Positions 1 to 7,364 of a stretch of DNA of 64,000 bases are shown here, piece by piece. The stretch is from Deinococcus cellulosilyticus NBRC 106333 = KACC 11606. GTDB lineage: Bacteria > Deinococcota > Deinococci > Deinococcales > Deinococcaceae. The DNA is taken from positions 107,391 through 171,390 of the forward strand of contig NZ_BJXB01000014.1 in the NCBI RefSeq assembly GCF_007990775.1, written 5' to 3'. The translations under genes and the position numbers were made by a program. Each line of letters opens with the position of its first letter. The first letter of the stretch is position 1. The notes under the pieces were generated by a model. The model was given only the letters and a program-made list of their open reading frames with translations. It was not told the origin of the DNA and searched no databases.

Positions 1-545
1 ACCGCGATTACCTGTACAACGATGAAACTTACGCACCCTGGTTTGACGACAACATCTGCACCGAACCCATCCGCATTCTGGACACCCGTGAGGAAGCCGA
101 GCAGTTTGCCAGAGAACTGGCATTGCCCCGTTTTCGCAACCTGTTGCTGGGAGACTATTCTCTGGGGTCGCCAGACCAGGTGACTTCCCTTTCACTGCCC
201 GAGCTTTATGAGAAGCTCTCGGAAGCTACAGGAGACGTTTCAATTCTGCAGGCAGGAAGAAAATCTCCAAAAACGGCCTGGGCAGACATCGAAATTCCAG
301 CCCACCTCAGCGATGAACGCCTGCACCAGGTGATGGACGTGCTGGACAGAATCCGCTTCTATGAAGTGGTGGAAAGCACCAGCGAAGACCCTCAGGCTCT
401 GGAGCAGGCCAGGACCCTGATCAATGCAGGTGTGGTGGACCCCTCACAGCAACTCTACCGGGCTTACCGTGTGCCAGAAGAAGACATTGCAGAGGCCGTC
501 AAGCTTTTCGGGCTGGAGTTCGAGCCTTTCGATGGGGGTCTCTGA
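1..545 (+). CDS. Hypothetical protein, 5' end outside the window
   Basis: The reading frame is open from base 3 to the TGA at 543-545, so the N-terminus lies left of the window. A TTG at 123 could act as a start, but about 40 in-frame, protein-like codons before it (rich in acidic and aromatic residues, e.g. DYLYNDETYAPWFDDN) argue that the gene begins further upstream. I do not recognise the family. No signal peptide or membrane segment is visible; the visible part is acidic and probably cytosolic. The stop overlaps the next ATG by one base (TGATG), so the two genes are very likely translated together. Confidence 0.6.
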   Translation, partial: RDYLYNDETYAPWFDDNICTEPIRILDTREEAEQFARELALPRFRNLLLGDYSLGSPDQVTSLSLPELYEKLSEATGDVSILQAGRKSPKTAWADIEIPAHLSDERLHQVMDVLDRIRFYEVVESTSEDPQALEQARTLINAGVVDPSQQLYRAYRVPEEDIAEAVKLFGLEFEPFDGGL

Positions 546-931
546 TGGCCCACCCCTACCACCACGCCCGCAGTTCAGCCCGCAAATTCGGCGGGGTGCC
601 CGAAGACTACCTGGAGATTCACAGCTGGTTTGACCAGACCAAAGCCTCCTGGGCAGACCTCCGTCACCGCGCTGTCCTGCACTCCAGTTTCGGCATTTTC
701 CTGTGTGAACAGGTCTTCGGGGTCACCATCACCCGCAAATCCGACGGCAAGGTGGTCCCCACCCGCCTGATTGGAGAGCAGCATGTCGTGGAAGACCTCG
801 GGAAGATCCCCACCCTGCAAGACTGGCTGGAAGACCTGCCCTTCAAGGACTGGATGCTCAGAGGGGCCAGACCCCTCAGTCGGGAACTTGGAGAGGAGGT
901 TTCGAGGGAAACGCCAGAGTCAGGGTCCTGA
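545..931 (+). CDS. DUF6915-like protein
   Basis: 128-residue protein whose opening (MAHPYHHARSSARKFGGVPE, with W, D and H-rich segments such as IHSWFDQTKASWADLRHRA) matches what I remember of the DUF6915 family, small proteins of unknown function common in bacterial accessory regions. Several conserved His, Asp and Trp residues in the first 60 positions could bind metal or nucleic acid, but no catalytic motif is known to me. Its ATG overlaps the stop of the preceding gene by one base, which implies coupled translation and a shared role. The C-terminus (about 25 residues) is low complexity and close to a G/C-rich repeat. Confidence 0.6.
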   Translation: MAHPYHHARSSARKFGGVPEDYLEIHSWFDQTKASWADLRHRAVLHSSFGIFLCEQVFGVTITRKSDGKVVPTRLIGEQHVVEDLGKIPTLQDWLEDLPFKDWMLRGARPLSRELGEEVSRETPESGS

Positions 932-938
932 GGGGTAA

Positions 939-1087
939 GATCCCCCCGCACCGCGCTTCGCTTGGTGGTCCCCCCTTGACGAAGGGGGGGGTGGGAAACT
1001 CAGCTGGAAGCCCTCCCAGACAACTAACAATCCCCCTTATCAAGGGGGACAGTCCCGAGTGAAACGAGGGACAGGGGGATCTGGCCT
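939..1087. repeat. G/C-rich hairpin repeat bundle, copy 1
   Basis: Two adjacent hairpin-forming units: one with CCCCCCTT...AAGGGGGG around 970-990, one with TCCCCCTT...AAGGGGGA around 1031-1048 followed by GTCCCGAGTGAAACGAGGGAC and GGGGGATC. Both units recur in the opposite orientation at 62425-62662 and one partially at 53362-53423. The bundle fills the gap between the convergent DUF6915 gene and the response regulator gene and may act as a transcription terminator or as a REP-like element. Confidence 0.75.
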
Positions 1088-1125
1088 CAGTGCTCCCACA
1101 CGCCCACCACAAACCCCGGCAAAAC

Positions 1126-1728
1126 CTACAACCACCCCTTCTCCCGTGCCATTCGCGCAGCTTCCACCCGGTTGCTGGCCCCGAGTTTGGAGATGGCCTC
1201 CGAGAGGTAGTTGCGCACGGTGCCCTCGGAGAGGTGCAGTTTTTCGGCGATCTGGTGAGAGGTCATGCCTTCATGGGCAAGGCGCAGCACCTGGCGTTCC
1301 CGGTCGGTGAGGGGGTCCTGGTCGGACCAGGCTTCTGCGGCCAGCATCGGGTTGATGACGATACCTCCTGCGTGCACCCGCCGGATGGCATCTGCGAGTT
1401 CATCGGATGGGGCGTCTTTCAGCAGGTATCCCTTGACGCCAGATTCCATGGCCCGGCGCAGGTAGCCTGCACGGGCGAAGGTGGTCACGATGATCACACG
1501 GGTTTTTGGGAGTTGCTGTTTGAGGTCCTGGGCAAGCTCCAGGCCGGTTTTCTCGGGCATCTCGATGTCGGTGATGACAATGTCCGGTTTGACCTCCAGC
1601 GCAGCTTTGAGGGCTTCGGCCCCATTCTTGGTGGCGGCCAGAACCTCAATGTCCCCTTCAAGCTCCAGCAATGCTTTCAGGGCACCCAGGATCATCACCT
1701 GGTCTTCTGCGATCAGGACGCGAATCAT
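1126..1728 (-). CDS. NarL/LuxR-type response regulator (DesR-like)
   Basis: 200-residue two-domain regulator. The receiver domain (about 1-120) has the acidic pair ED at 8-9, the phosphoacceptor Asp54 (VITDIEMP), Thr82-Thr83 and Lys104 (GYLLKDAP). The C-terminal LuxR/GerE helix-turn-helix (about 137-195) shows LTDREREVL-like and TVRNYLSEAISKLGASNR signatures. The gene is the last of a five-gene minus-strand operon; its ATG overlaps the stop of the upstream histidine kinase by four bases, so the two form a cognate pair, and the likely target is the ABC exporter encoded in the same operon. The family acts as DNA-binding activators or repressors upon phosphorylation. Confidence 0.93.
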   Translation of the reverse strand: MIRVLIAEDQVMILGALKALLELEGDIEVLAATKNGAEALKAALEVKPDIVITDIEMPEKTGLELAQDLKQQLPKTRVIIVTTFARAGYLRRAMESGVKGYLLKDAPSDELADAIRRVHAGGIVINPMLAAEAWSDQDPLTDRERQVLRLAHEGMTSHQIAEKLHLSEGTVRNYLSEAISKLGASNRVEAARMAREKGWL

Positions 1729-2855
1729 GCGGGCACCCCCTGGATGGATTTCTGGGGGTCCTGCTGGCCTCTGGGGATGCAGACTTCGATGGTGGTGCCA
1801 GAGTGGTTTTTCACGGAGAATTTTCCTCCCAGGGCTTCGGTGCGTTCCCGCATGCCCTTCATGCCGTTGCCGATGTGTTCTCCCACGCCCACCCCGTCAT
1901 CGATGATCTTCAGGATGATGTTGCTCCGTTGTTCTTCCAGGGACACCTGGCAGTTCTGGGCTTTCGAGTGGCGGATGATGTTGGTGATGGCTTCCCTGAG
2001 GATCAGTTGCAGGGCGCTCTGCTGCTCAATGTTCAGTTCCACTTCGGTGACGAGGTATTCCAGTTTGATGCCTGCGGCGTCCAGGGCAACTTTGGCCCGT
2101 CCCAGCTCGCTTTTCAGGTCCGTGCCCTTGTAGCCCTGCACGGCCAGACGCACTTCGGTGAGGGCGTCCCGTGAGATTTTCTCCACTTCCTTGATTTCCT
2201 GCTTTGCCCGCTCGGGGTTGCGGTCCATCAGTTTGGAGGCCAGTTCAGTTTTCAGCACGATCACGCTCAGGGTGTGCCCCAGCAGGTCGTGCAGGTCACG
2301 GGCAATCCGTTCCCTTTCTGCAATGCGGGCCAGATTTTCTTTTTCTTTCTGCAGGGTTTTCATGCGCATGCCCGATTCCATCGCTGCATATCCGAAGTGG
2401 TTCCCGATGGCCACGGACACGGTCAGGAGCATTGTGGTGATCAGGTCGCCCCAGTGGATGTGCTGCACCACAATGCCCCAGACGAACACTCCCAGTGCAG
2501 CAACCGCTGTGGCAATGGTGATGGTCAGGCTGCGCTGGAAAGCCCCCAGACTTGCTGCATACACCAGGAACGTCAGGCCATTCCATTCAAAAAGAGGCAT
2601 GCCGACAAAAAACGCCAGGAAGCACCAGAGCACAGCCACGATGTTCCAGTAAGGAAAACCCTCCAGGGGCCGTTCGGGTTTGATGGTGCGGAACACCCAG
2701 AAGTACAGGGCGAGAAAACCCGCAATGAGCAGACCCCCCTTGAGGACATCCATCACACCATGGATGTTTCCGATCATGTTTCCAATGGGGAAGGTCAGAA
2801 AGAAAAGCCATGCCACGGGCATGAAGCGGAACATGGAGTCTCGTCTTGCGTTCAT
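1725..2855 (-). CDS. DesK-like sensor histidine kinase
   Basis: 376 residues. Five or six hydrophobic segments fill residues 10-155, as in membrane sensors of the DesK/YvfT type. A short linker helix leads to a HisKA_3 dimerisation domain with the phosphoacceptor His189 (ARDLHDLLGH), followed by an HATPase domain with the N box LREAITNIIRHS and a G box DDGVGVGEHIGNGMKGMRER. The family autophosphorylates on the His and passes phosphate to a NarL-type partner, here the directly overlapping downstream gene. DesK-like kinases sense membrane state or membrane-active compounds; combined with the exporter genes upstream in the operon, sensing of a lipid-perturbing compound or of membrane fluidity is a reasonable inference. 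Start chosen after TGGAGATGCA, a usable ribosome-binding site. Confidence 0.92.
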   Translation of the reverse strand: MNARRDSMFRFMPVAWLFFLTFPIGNMIGNIHGVMDVLKGGLLIAGFLALYFWVFRTIKPERPLEGFPYWNIVAVLWCFLAFFVGMPLFEWNGLTFLVYAASLGAFQRSLTITIATAVAALGVFVWGIVVQHIHWGDLITTMLLTVSVAIGNHFGYAAMESGMRMKTLQKEKENLARIAERERIARDLHDLLGHTLSVIVLKTELASKLMDRNPERAKQEIKEVEKISRDALTEVRLAVQGYKGTDLKSELGRAKVALDAAGIKLEYLVTEVELNIEQQSALQLILREAITNIIRHSKAQNCQVSLEEQRSNIILKIIDDGVGVGEHIGNGMKGMRERTEALGGKFSVKNHSGTTIEVCIPRGQQDPQKSIQGVPA

Positions 2856-2915
2856 TGCATCTCCAGTCTAAACCTCCCCCCCATGCCTGTGCACAGGGGG
2901 GAGGGAAGTGCTCAA

Positions 2916-3668
2916 TCAACCGAAGTTCTTGCCTTCATCTCTGCGGTAGGCGACCAGGGCCATGGCAAAGAAGATCACGGCGTAACCGGCAACCCAGGCC
3001 CAGTGCACCAGTTCGGTGGTGTCGCTTTTGGCACCAATGTTCATCCAGCCAATCTGGGCGAAGTGGTAGGCGGGAGTGTAGGGGGCAATGTTGCGCAGGA
3101 ACTCGGGCATGAATTCGAGGGGCATGAAGAGGCCACTGGCGAAACTCATGGGCAAAAAGATCAGGTTGGCAATCCCGGCAGCACTGTTGGGACCCCCCAC
3201 GTAACCGATCCACAGACCCAGGGCCACGAAGGCCGAAACCCCGATCAGCAACTTGCCCACGCTTTTGGCAAACAGCAGCACATCGTAGTCCAGCTTGCCG
3301 ACAAGACTGGCAAACAAGGCCAACAGCGCGATGATGAAGATCCCTTGCAGGAGTGCATTTACGACTTTGCTTGCGAAATACATCAGGGGATTGAGAGGGG
3401 TGACCCGCATGAGTTTCTGCCAGCCCAGACCCCGTTCGGCAGCAATGGAGACCCCGAAGGCAAAGAGCGAAGTGGAAATCAGGGAATATGCACTGAAGGA
3501 GACCAGGATGTAGGTTGCGGCATTCACTCCACCCAGCTGGTTTTTGGCGTTGGGCAAACCAAAAATGGCGAAGAACATGATGGGGAAGACCAGGGTGGGA
3601 ATCAGGTAGGCAGGCATGCGGACCAGACGGATCAGTTCAGAGTAGACCAGATACAGGAATCGGTTCAT
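2916..3668 (-). CDS. ABC-2 type transporter permease
   Basis: 250-residue membrane protein starting MNRFLYLVYSELIRLVRMPA, with the N-terminal amphipathic entry and about six membrane segments of ABC-2 exporters (drug, polysaccharide or lipid export). The frame extends 31 codons further upstream, but the ATG chosen here overlaps the stop of the preceding gene as ATGA, the usual coupling in this operon, and gives the expected ABC-2 N-terminus. It should form the membrane channel for the ATPase encoded two genes upstream. About 60 bases separate it from the sensor kinase. The substrate cannot be read from sequence. Confidence 0.9.
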   Translation of the reverse strand: MNRFLYLVYSELIRLVRMPAYLIPTLVFPIMFFAIFGLPNAKNQLGGVNAATYILVSFSAYSLISTSLFAFGVSIAAERGLGWQKLMRVTPLNPLMYFASKVVNALLQGIFIIALLALFASLVGKLDYDVLLFAKSVGKLLIGVSAFVALGLWIGYVGGPNSAAGIANLIFLPMSFASGLFMPLEFMPEFLRNIAPYTPAYHFAQIGWMNIGAKSDTTELVHWAWVAGYAVIFFAMALVAYRRDEGKNFG

Positions 3669-4129
3669 GAGGTTCCTTTCGCAAAATAACGGCGGTTGAG
3701 TTTCCTGCCGTAGATGGGAAGCACAAAGAAGGGCAGGGCGACCAGCACCCAGAACGACCACTGGGGCACATCAAACATCCTGAAGAGGATCTGGTTGAGG
3801 GTGGCAATGCACACGAAAGCCAGACTGGACAGCATGTTGTTGTAGTGCAGGCCGATCCAGCGTGGCCCCAGTTTCCTGCGGTTCAATACGGCCCAGTAGG
3901 CCATCAGGGTGAAAAAGAGCCCGATGGTGGTGATGACTTCAAAAGGGCTGATCTCAGGTCTGCGGGCACCAATCAGGTAGGCAGAGGCTGCAAAGCCAAG
4001 CCAGGACAGCAGGTAAGCTTTTCCTGCAATGCGGTGCAGAGGAGCTTTTCTCTGCAGGTTCACTGCGGTGAAGCCAGAAAGCAGTGCCGTGCCGGCGGTG
4101 ACCACATGAAAGAGGACCAGTCCGTCCAT
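3665..4129 (-). CDS. DUF2306-like four-to-five-helix membrane protein
   Basis: 154-residue hydrophobic protein with the pattern PLHRIAGKAYLLSWLGFAASAY, which resembles the HRxLGRxY signature of DUF2306 membrane proteins as I recall them; a second conserved His occurs in WIGLHYNNMLSSL. Four or five membrane helices, no signal peptide. It is sandwiched between the ATPase gene (one base upstream) and the permease (four-base overlap), so it probably works with the exporter or with the sensor kinase. LnrJKLMN-like exporter operons in Bacillus have a second permease at this position; this protein does not look like one. Function unknown. Confidence 0.75.
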   Translation of the reverse strand: MDGLVLFHVVTAGTALLSGFTAVNLQRKAPLHRIAGKAYLLSWLGFAASAYLIGARRPEISPFEVITTIGLFFTLMAYWAVLNRRKLGPRWIGLHYNNMLSSLAFVCIATLNQILFRMFDVPQWSFWVLVALPFFVLPIYGRKLNRRYFAKGTS

Positions 4130-4130
4130 G

Positions 4131-5000
4131 TCAGTTTCTCGCGGTGAGGTTCAGGAAGGCTTCTTCCAGGCTTGCCTTGCTGACTTCCAGATCCGTGATG
4201 TCGTGGTGCAGGATTTCCCGCAGGGCGGCTTCCGGGGTGCGGGTGTACACCTCGTTGACCCCGTTGATGTTCACGCGGGTGACCCCTGGCAGGGTCCTGA
4301 GTTGCTGTTCCTGGACCTGTCCGTGGAAACGGATGCGGGTGCCCCCCACCTGTTCTTTGATGGCTTTCGGGGTGCCCTCCACAATCACTTTGCCCTGGTC
4401 AATCACCAGCACACGGTCCGAGAGGGCGTCGGCCTCTTCCAGGTGGTGGGTGGTCAGGATGACGGTCTTGCCCTGGGTCTTGAACTGGCGCACACTTTCC
4501 CAGAAAGCTGTTCTGGACTGCACATCCATCGCCACTGTGGGCTCGTCCAGGAAGAGCACATCCGGGTTCCCACACACACTGAGGGCGAAACTCAGGCGTC
4601 TGCGTTGACCTCCAGACAGGTTGCCGCACAGGCGCTCTGCAATGTCCATCAGGTCGGCCATTTCCATGACCTGACGGGCCGGGAGGGGCCTGGGATACAG
4701 CCTGCGAAAGAGTTCCACCGCCTCTTTGACTTTCAGGGTTGCCGGGAGGTCGCTTTCCTGCAGCATGGCCCCCAGGCGGGCTCTGGCGCGGGGAACCCTG
4801 GGGTCCATCCCGTACACTTTCACGGTTCCGCCCGTGGGTGCCCGCATGCCCAGCATGATGCTGATGGTGGTGGTTTTTCCTGCCCCGTTGGGCCCCAGAA
4901 AAGCCAGGACCTCTCCCTGGTCTGCAGAAAAAGTCACGCCCTTCAGGGCTTCAACGTTTCCAAAATGCTTTGTGACATTCACAACTTCGATGGCTTTCAT
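4131..5000 (-). CDS. ABC transporter ATP-binding protein (drug/lipid exporter type)
   Basis: 289 residues. Walker A GPNGAGKTTT near residue 40, Q-loop in MLQESDLP, signature LSGGQRRRL, Walker B VLFLDEPTVAMD and H-loop TTHH define an ABC ATPase; the roughly 70-residue C-terminal tail, ending ASLEEAFLNLTAR, is the DUF4162-like extension of CcmA/NatA/DrrA-type export ATPases. It is the first gene of the operon and should energise the ABC-2 permease three genes on. The short TTGAGG just before the ATG serves as ribosome-binding site. With a DesK/DesR-like pair in the same transcript, the arrangement resembles the antibiotic-sensing LnrJK-LnrLMN and YfiJ-type modules of Firmicutes. Confidence 0.93.
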   Translation of the reverse strand: MKAIEVVNVTKHFGNVEALKGVTFSADQGEVLAFLGPNGAGKTTTISIMLGMRAPTGGTVKVYGMDPRVPRARARLGAMLQESDLPATLKVKEAVELFRRLYPRPLPARQVMEMADLMDIAERLCGNLSGGQRRRLSFALSVCGNPDVLFLDEPTVAMDVQSRTAFWESVRQFKTQGKTVILTTHHLEEADALSDRVLVIDQGKVIVEGTPKAIKEQVGGTRIRFHGQVQEQQLRTLPGVTRVNINGVNEVYTRTPEAALREILHHDITDLEVSKASLEEAFLNLTARN

Positions 5001-5076
5001 GCCTCAAGGGTATGCAGAAACACAGTTCAGCAGTAGTCACGGGTGTCAAAGGTTGCAGGTGACAAGTGTCATCTGT

Positions 5077-5194
5077 GCAGAAGGCAAAAGGCATGCAAGG
5101 CTCAGGCAAAAGCCCAATGAAAAGCTGTGCTTCAGCTCTGGTAATCAAATGGACGGCTGCAATGGCCTTCTGCTTTCTACCTTCAGCCTTCTGC
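5077..5194. repeat. Heptad inverted-array repeat (E1)
   Basis: Left arm has two 7-base units on the plus strand (GCAGAAG, GCAAAAG from 5077). The right arm, read on the minus strand from 5194, has GCAGAAG, GCTGAAG, GTAGAAA, GCAGAAG. The arms face each other across about 70 bases. Together with flanking sequence it fills the gap between the ABC operon and the HD-GYP gene. Confidence 0.7.
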
Positions 5195-5272
5195 TCCCTC
5201 CCAGATCACACCCTGCTGCACTGTGATCAAGCATACTGAAAGAAGCATGCACCCCCAGGAGGCGATGTCCCG

Positions 5273-7075
5273 ATGAAGTTTCCCGAACAAGACCCCACTC
5301 CGGTTCCGGCCATCCCCTCCAGCCAGACCCTGCAACGGCTGCTGGACCTCAGCAGTGAGGGAATGATGGTGCTGGAACCTCAGGACAGCACCTCTGACTG
5401 GACGGTTCGTTACGCCAATGCCAGTGCGGCACGCATCACCGGCCTGAGCGAGACGGACCTGCAAGGGCAGAGTTTCAAGAGCCTGTTCCCCCTTTCGGAA
5501 TCCGATCTGGCCCGCATGACCCAGGGAATGGAACTTAATGCAGGCAGTTACCAGCTCACCATCACCCCTCTGGGAGATGCCACGATGGCAGTCACCTGCA
5601 GGCCCCTCCAGCAGAGCATGGACCACCTGCTGGACCACACTGACAGCTTCTTGCGGGTGTATTCCAGGGATGGGCAGTGCACGTATGCGTCACCTTCTGT
5701 GCAACGGTTGCTGGGGTACAGTGCAGATGAACTTCTGCGCCTGAAACCAGAAGCCCTGATCCACCCTGAAGACCAGCGGGTGATTCACAGCGAACACCAC
5801 ATCAACCTGCAGTTTGAAGACCTCGGGGAGGATTTTCCTTTCGAGTACCGCATTCTGAACAGTGCCGGAGAGATCCGCTGGGTGTCTTCCCGTTCCCGCA
5901 AAGTCCTGGGCAGCAACGGTGAACCTGAGTTTCACCTGACCACCAGTGACATCACCTCCCGCAAGCAGGCAGAGCTTGATGCCCAGGAAAGACAGGAGCG
6001 CTATGGGGCCCTCCTCAACCTGACCTATCACTTCGAGACCGTCAATGATCCCGATGATCTGGCGACCGGGGCGCTCAGGGCTGTGCTTCCCCTCACCGAG
6101 TACCGCTATGGGGGGTACATCAAGTTTGTGGGTCAGCAGGGGGTCATGCTGTGGTCGTCTGGCGGGCCAGAACTTGAGCAGGAATTGAAAGGGATCGCCC
6201 AGCGGGTCAACAAGATCCGTTTCCTGTTGATGTTCCGCAAACTGGGTCCGCAACTGTACCAGTCTGGAAGCACCCCTGCCCTGGACCAGCTTCTGGGCAA
6301 TGCTGAGCTGTGGGCCAGTTTTGGTGTGCTGCCCATTCACGGCAATGGCGAAGTGCTGGGATTCCTGCTGCTGGGTGCGCCCACACGCATGACAGCTTCG
6401 GAATCCACCCGCAAGCTGCTCACTGTGGTCTCTGAGCGGGTCAGCCTGACCTTCGGGCGTCTGGTGGACATGGCCAACCTGCAACGGGCCAGGGAGGAAA
6501 CCCTGCGCGCGATGGGTCTGGTGCTGGAATACCGGGATTTCGAGACCAAGGGCCACACCGAACGGGTCACCGAACTGGCAGGCCGCCTCGGGAAACGCCT
6601 GAGGGTCAGTGAGGAAGAACTCGATGACCTGCGTCTGGGCGCCTACCTGCACGATGTCGGCAAGGTGGCCATTTCGGACATGGTGCTCTTGAAACCCGGC
6701 AAACTCAATGAGGAGGAACGCAAACTGATCCAGGAGCACCCACAGGTTGGCTACCACCTCCTGCAGCAGATTCCCACCCTGAGGCCGACAGTGCTGGATG
6801 TGGTGCTGTACCACCAGGAACGCTGGAACGGCACAGGCTACCCTGAAGGGCTCAGTGGCAAGAGCATTCCGTACCTGGCCCGGATTTTTGCAGTGGTGGA
6901 TGTGTACGACGCCCTGACCAGTGACCGCCCCTACAAAAAAGCCTTCGACTGGAAAACCGCCTGTGACATTCTGGAGAAGGAATCGGGCACTTTTCTGGAC
7001 CCCGAGATCACCCAGGAATTCATCCGCATGATCACCGAAACCCATGCAGAATCGCCCGTGCAATCTGGAGAGTGA
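5273..7075 (+). CDS. PAS-PAS-GAF-HD-GYP cyclic-di-GMP phosphodiesterase
   Basis: 600-residue soluble signalling protein. Two PAS domains (about 15-110 and 120-235, the second ending with a PAC-like FHLTTSDITSRKQAE), a GAF-like domain (about 245-395) and a C-terminal HD-GYP domain (about 405-590). The HD pair lies at about 459 (LHDVGK) and the GYP motif at about 520 (GTGYPEGLSG), and further metal-ligand His residues are in place, so it should be an active phosphodiesterase hydrolysing cyclic-di-GMP. No membrane segment is visible. An AGGAGG sits ten bases before the ATG. No linked regulator; the PAS and GAF domains are presumably the sensors. Confidence 0.93.
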   Translation: MKFPEQDPTPVPAIPSSQTLQRLLDLSSEGMMVLEPQDSTSDWTVRYANASAARITGLSETDLQGQSFKSLFPLSESDLARMTQGMELNAGSYQLTITPLGDATMAVTCRPLQQSMDHLLDHTDSFLRVYSRDGQCTYASPSVQRLLGYSADELLRLKPEALIHPEDQRVIHSEHHINLQFEDLGEDFPFEYRILNSAGEIRWVSSRSRKVLGSNGEPEFHLTTSDITSRKQAELDAQERQERYGALLNLTYHFETVNDPDDLATGALRAVLPLTEYRYGGYIKFVGQQGVMLWSSGGPELEQELKGIAQRVNKIRFLLMFRKLGPQLYQSGSTPALDQLLGNAELWASFGVLPIHGNGEVLGFLLLGAPTRMTASESTRKLLTVVSERVSLTFGRLVDMANLQRAREETLRAMGLVLEYRDFETKGHTERVTELAGRLGKRLRVSEEELDDLRLGAYLHDVGKVAISDMVLLKPGKLNEEERKLIQEHPQVGYHLLQQIPTLRPTVLDVVLYHQERWNGTGYPEGLSGKSIPYLARIFAVVDVYDALTSDRPYKKAFDWKTACDILEKESGTFLDPEITQEFIRMITETHAESPVQSGE

Positions 7076-7149
7076 CGCTGGGCTGCAGCAATGGCGTAAG
7101 GCAAATTGACAGTGCGATCCTGCACTGTTTCTTCTACAATCAGAACATC

Positions 7150-7246
7150 AGCCTGCCTGTGGGACTGATGGGCGACTTCCGAGACATACCTCTGTAGTGT
7201 GAACCTTCTGTCGCCCTGCCTACTTCCCGGGCAGGCTGTATTTTTG
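7150..7246 (+). ncRNA. Candidate structured RNA upstream of the TROVE-like gene (Y RNA-like or leader attenuator)
   Basis: AGCCTGCC (7150-7157) is exactly complementary to GGCAGGCT (7230-7237), which is followed by GTATTTTT. Inside, GGGCGAC (7170-7176) pairs with GTCGCCC (7210-7216). A competing hairpin, CCTGCC (7215-7220) with GGCAGG (7230-7235), would also end in the T run and looks like an intrinsic terminator. Closed ends plus a U tail are what one expects of a Ro60-associated Y RNA, which in D. radiodurans is encoded just upstream of the Ro gene; the competing pairings equally suit a regulatory leader. No close primary-sequence match to a known family is claimed. Confidence 0.4.
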
Positions 7247-7248
7247 AA

Positions 7249-7348
7249 GTTTGCAGTTGACAGTTCAGAGTTTACAGTTTTTCTGTCTGGCAAAAGCTTT
7301 TGCTCAGGAAGTCTGTGAACTGTTCACTGCCAACTGTGAGCTGTCTAC
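7249..7348. repeat. Heptad inverted-array repeat (E2, GTTNACA type)
   Basis: Left arm on the plus strand: GTTTGCA, GTTGACA, GTTCAGA, GTTTACA in strict 7-base register from 7249. Right arm on the minus strand from 7348: GTAGACA, GCTCACA, GTTGGCA, GTGAACA, GTTCACA. The unit differs from the GCNGANG units elsewhere in the window but the architecture is the same. It lies between the candidate RNA and the ribosome-binding site of the TROVE-like gene. Confidence 0.7.
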
Positions 7349-7364
7349 TTTCAAGGAGAAACCC

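Noticed and set aside
2274..3689. 471-codon plus-strand ORF opposite the sensor kinase and permease genes
   Set aside because: His/Gln/Gly-rich composition without a domain; it is the antisense shadow of well-supported genes.
5690..7063. 457-codon minus-strand ORF
   Set aside because: Antisense shadow of the PAS-GAF-HD-GYP gene; no ribosome-binding site or family features.
7106..7140. TTGACA and TACAAT as promoter of the candidate RNA
   Set aside because: The spacer is 23 bases, too long for sigma-A. The RNA may have another start or be read from upstream.
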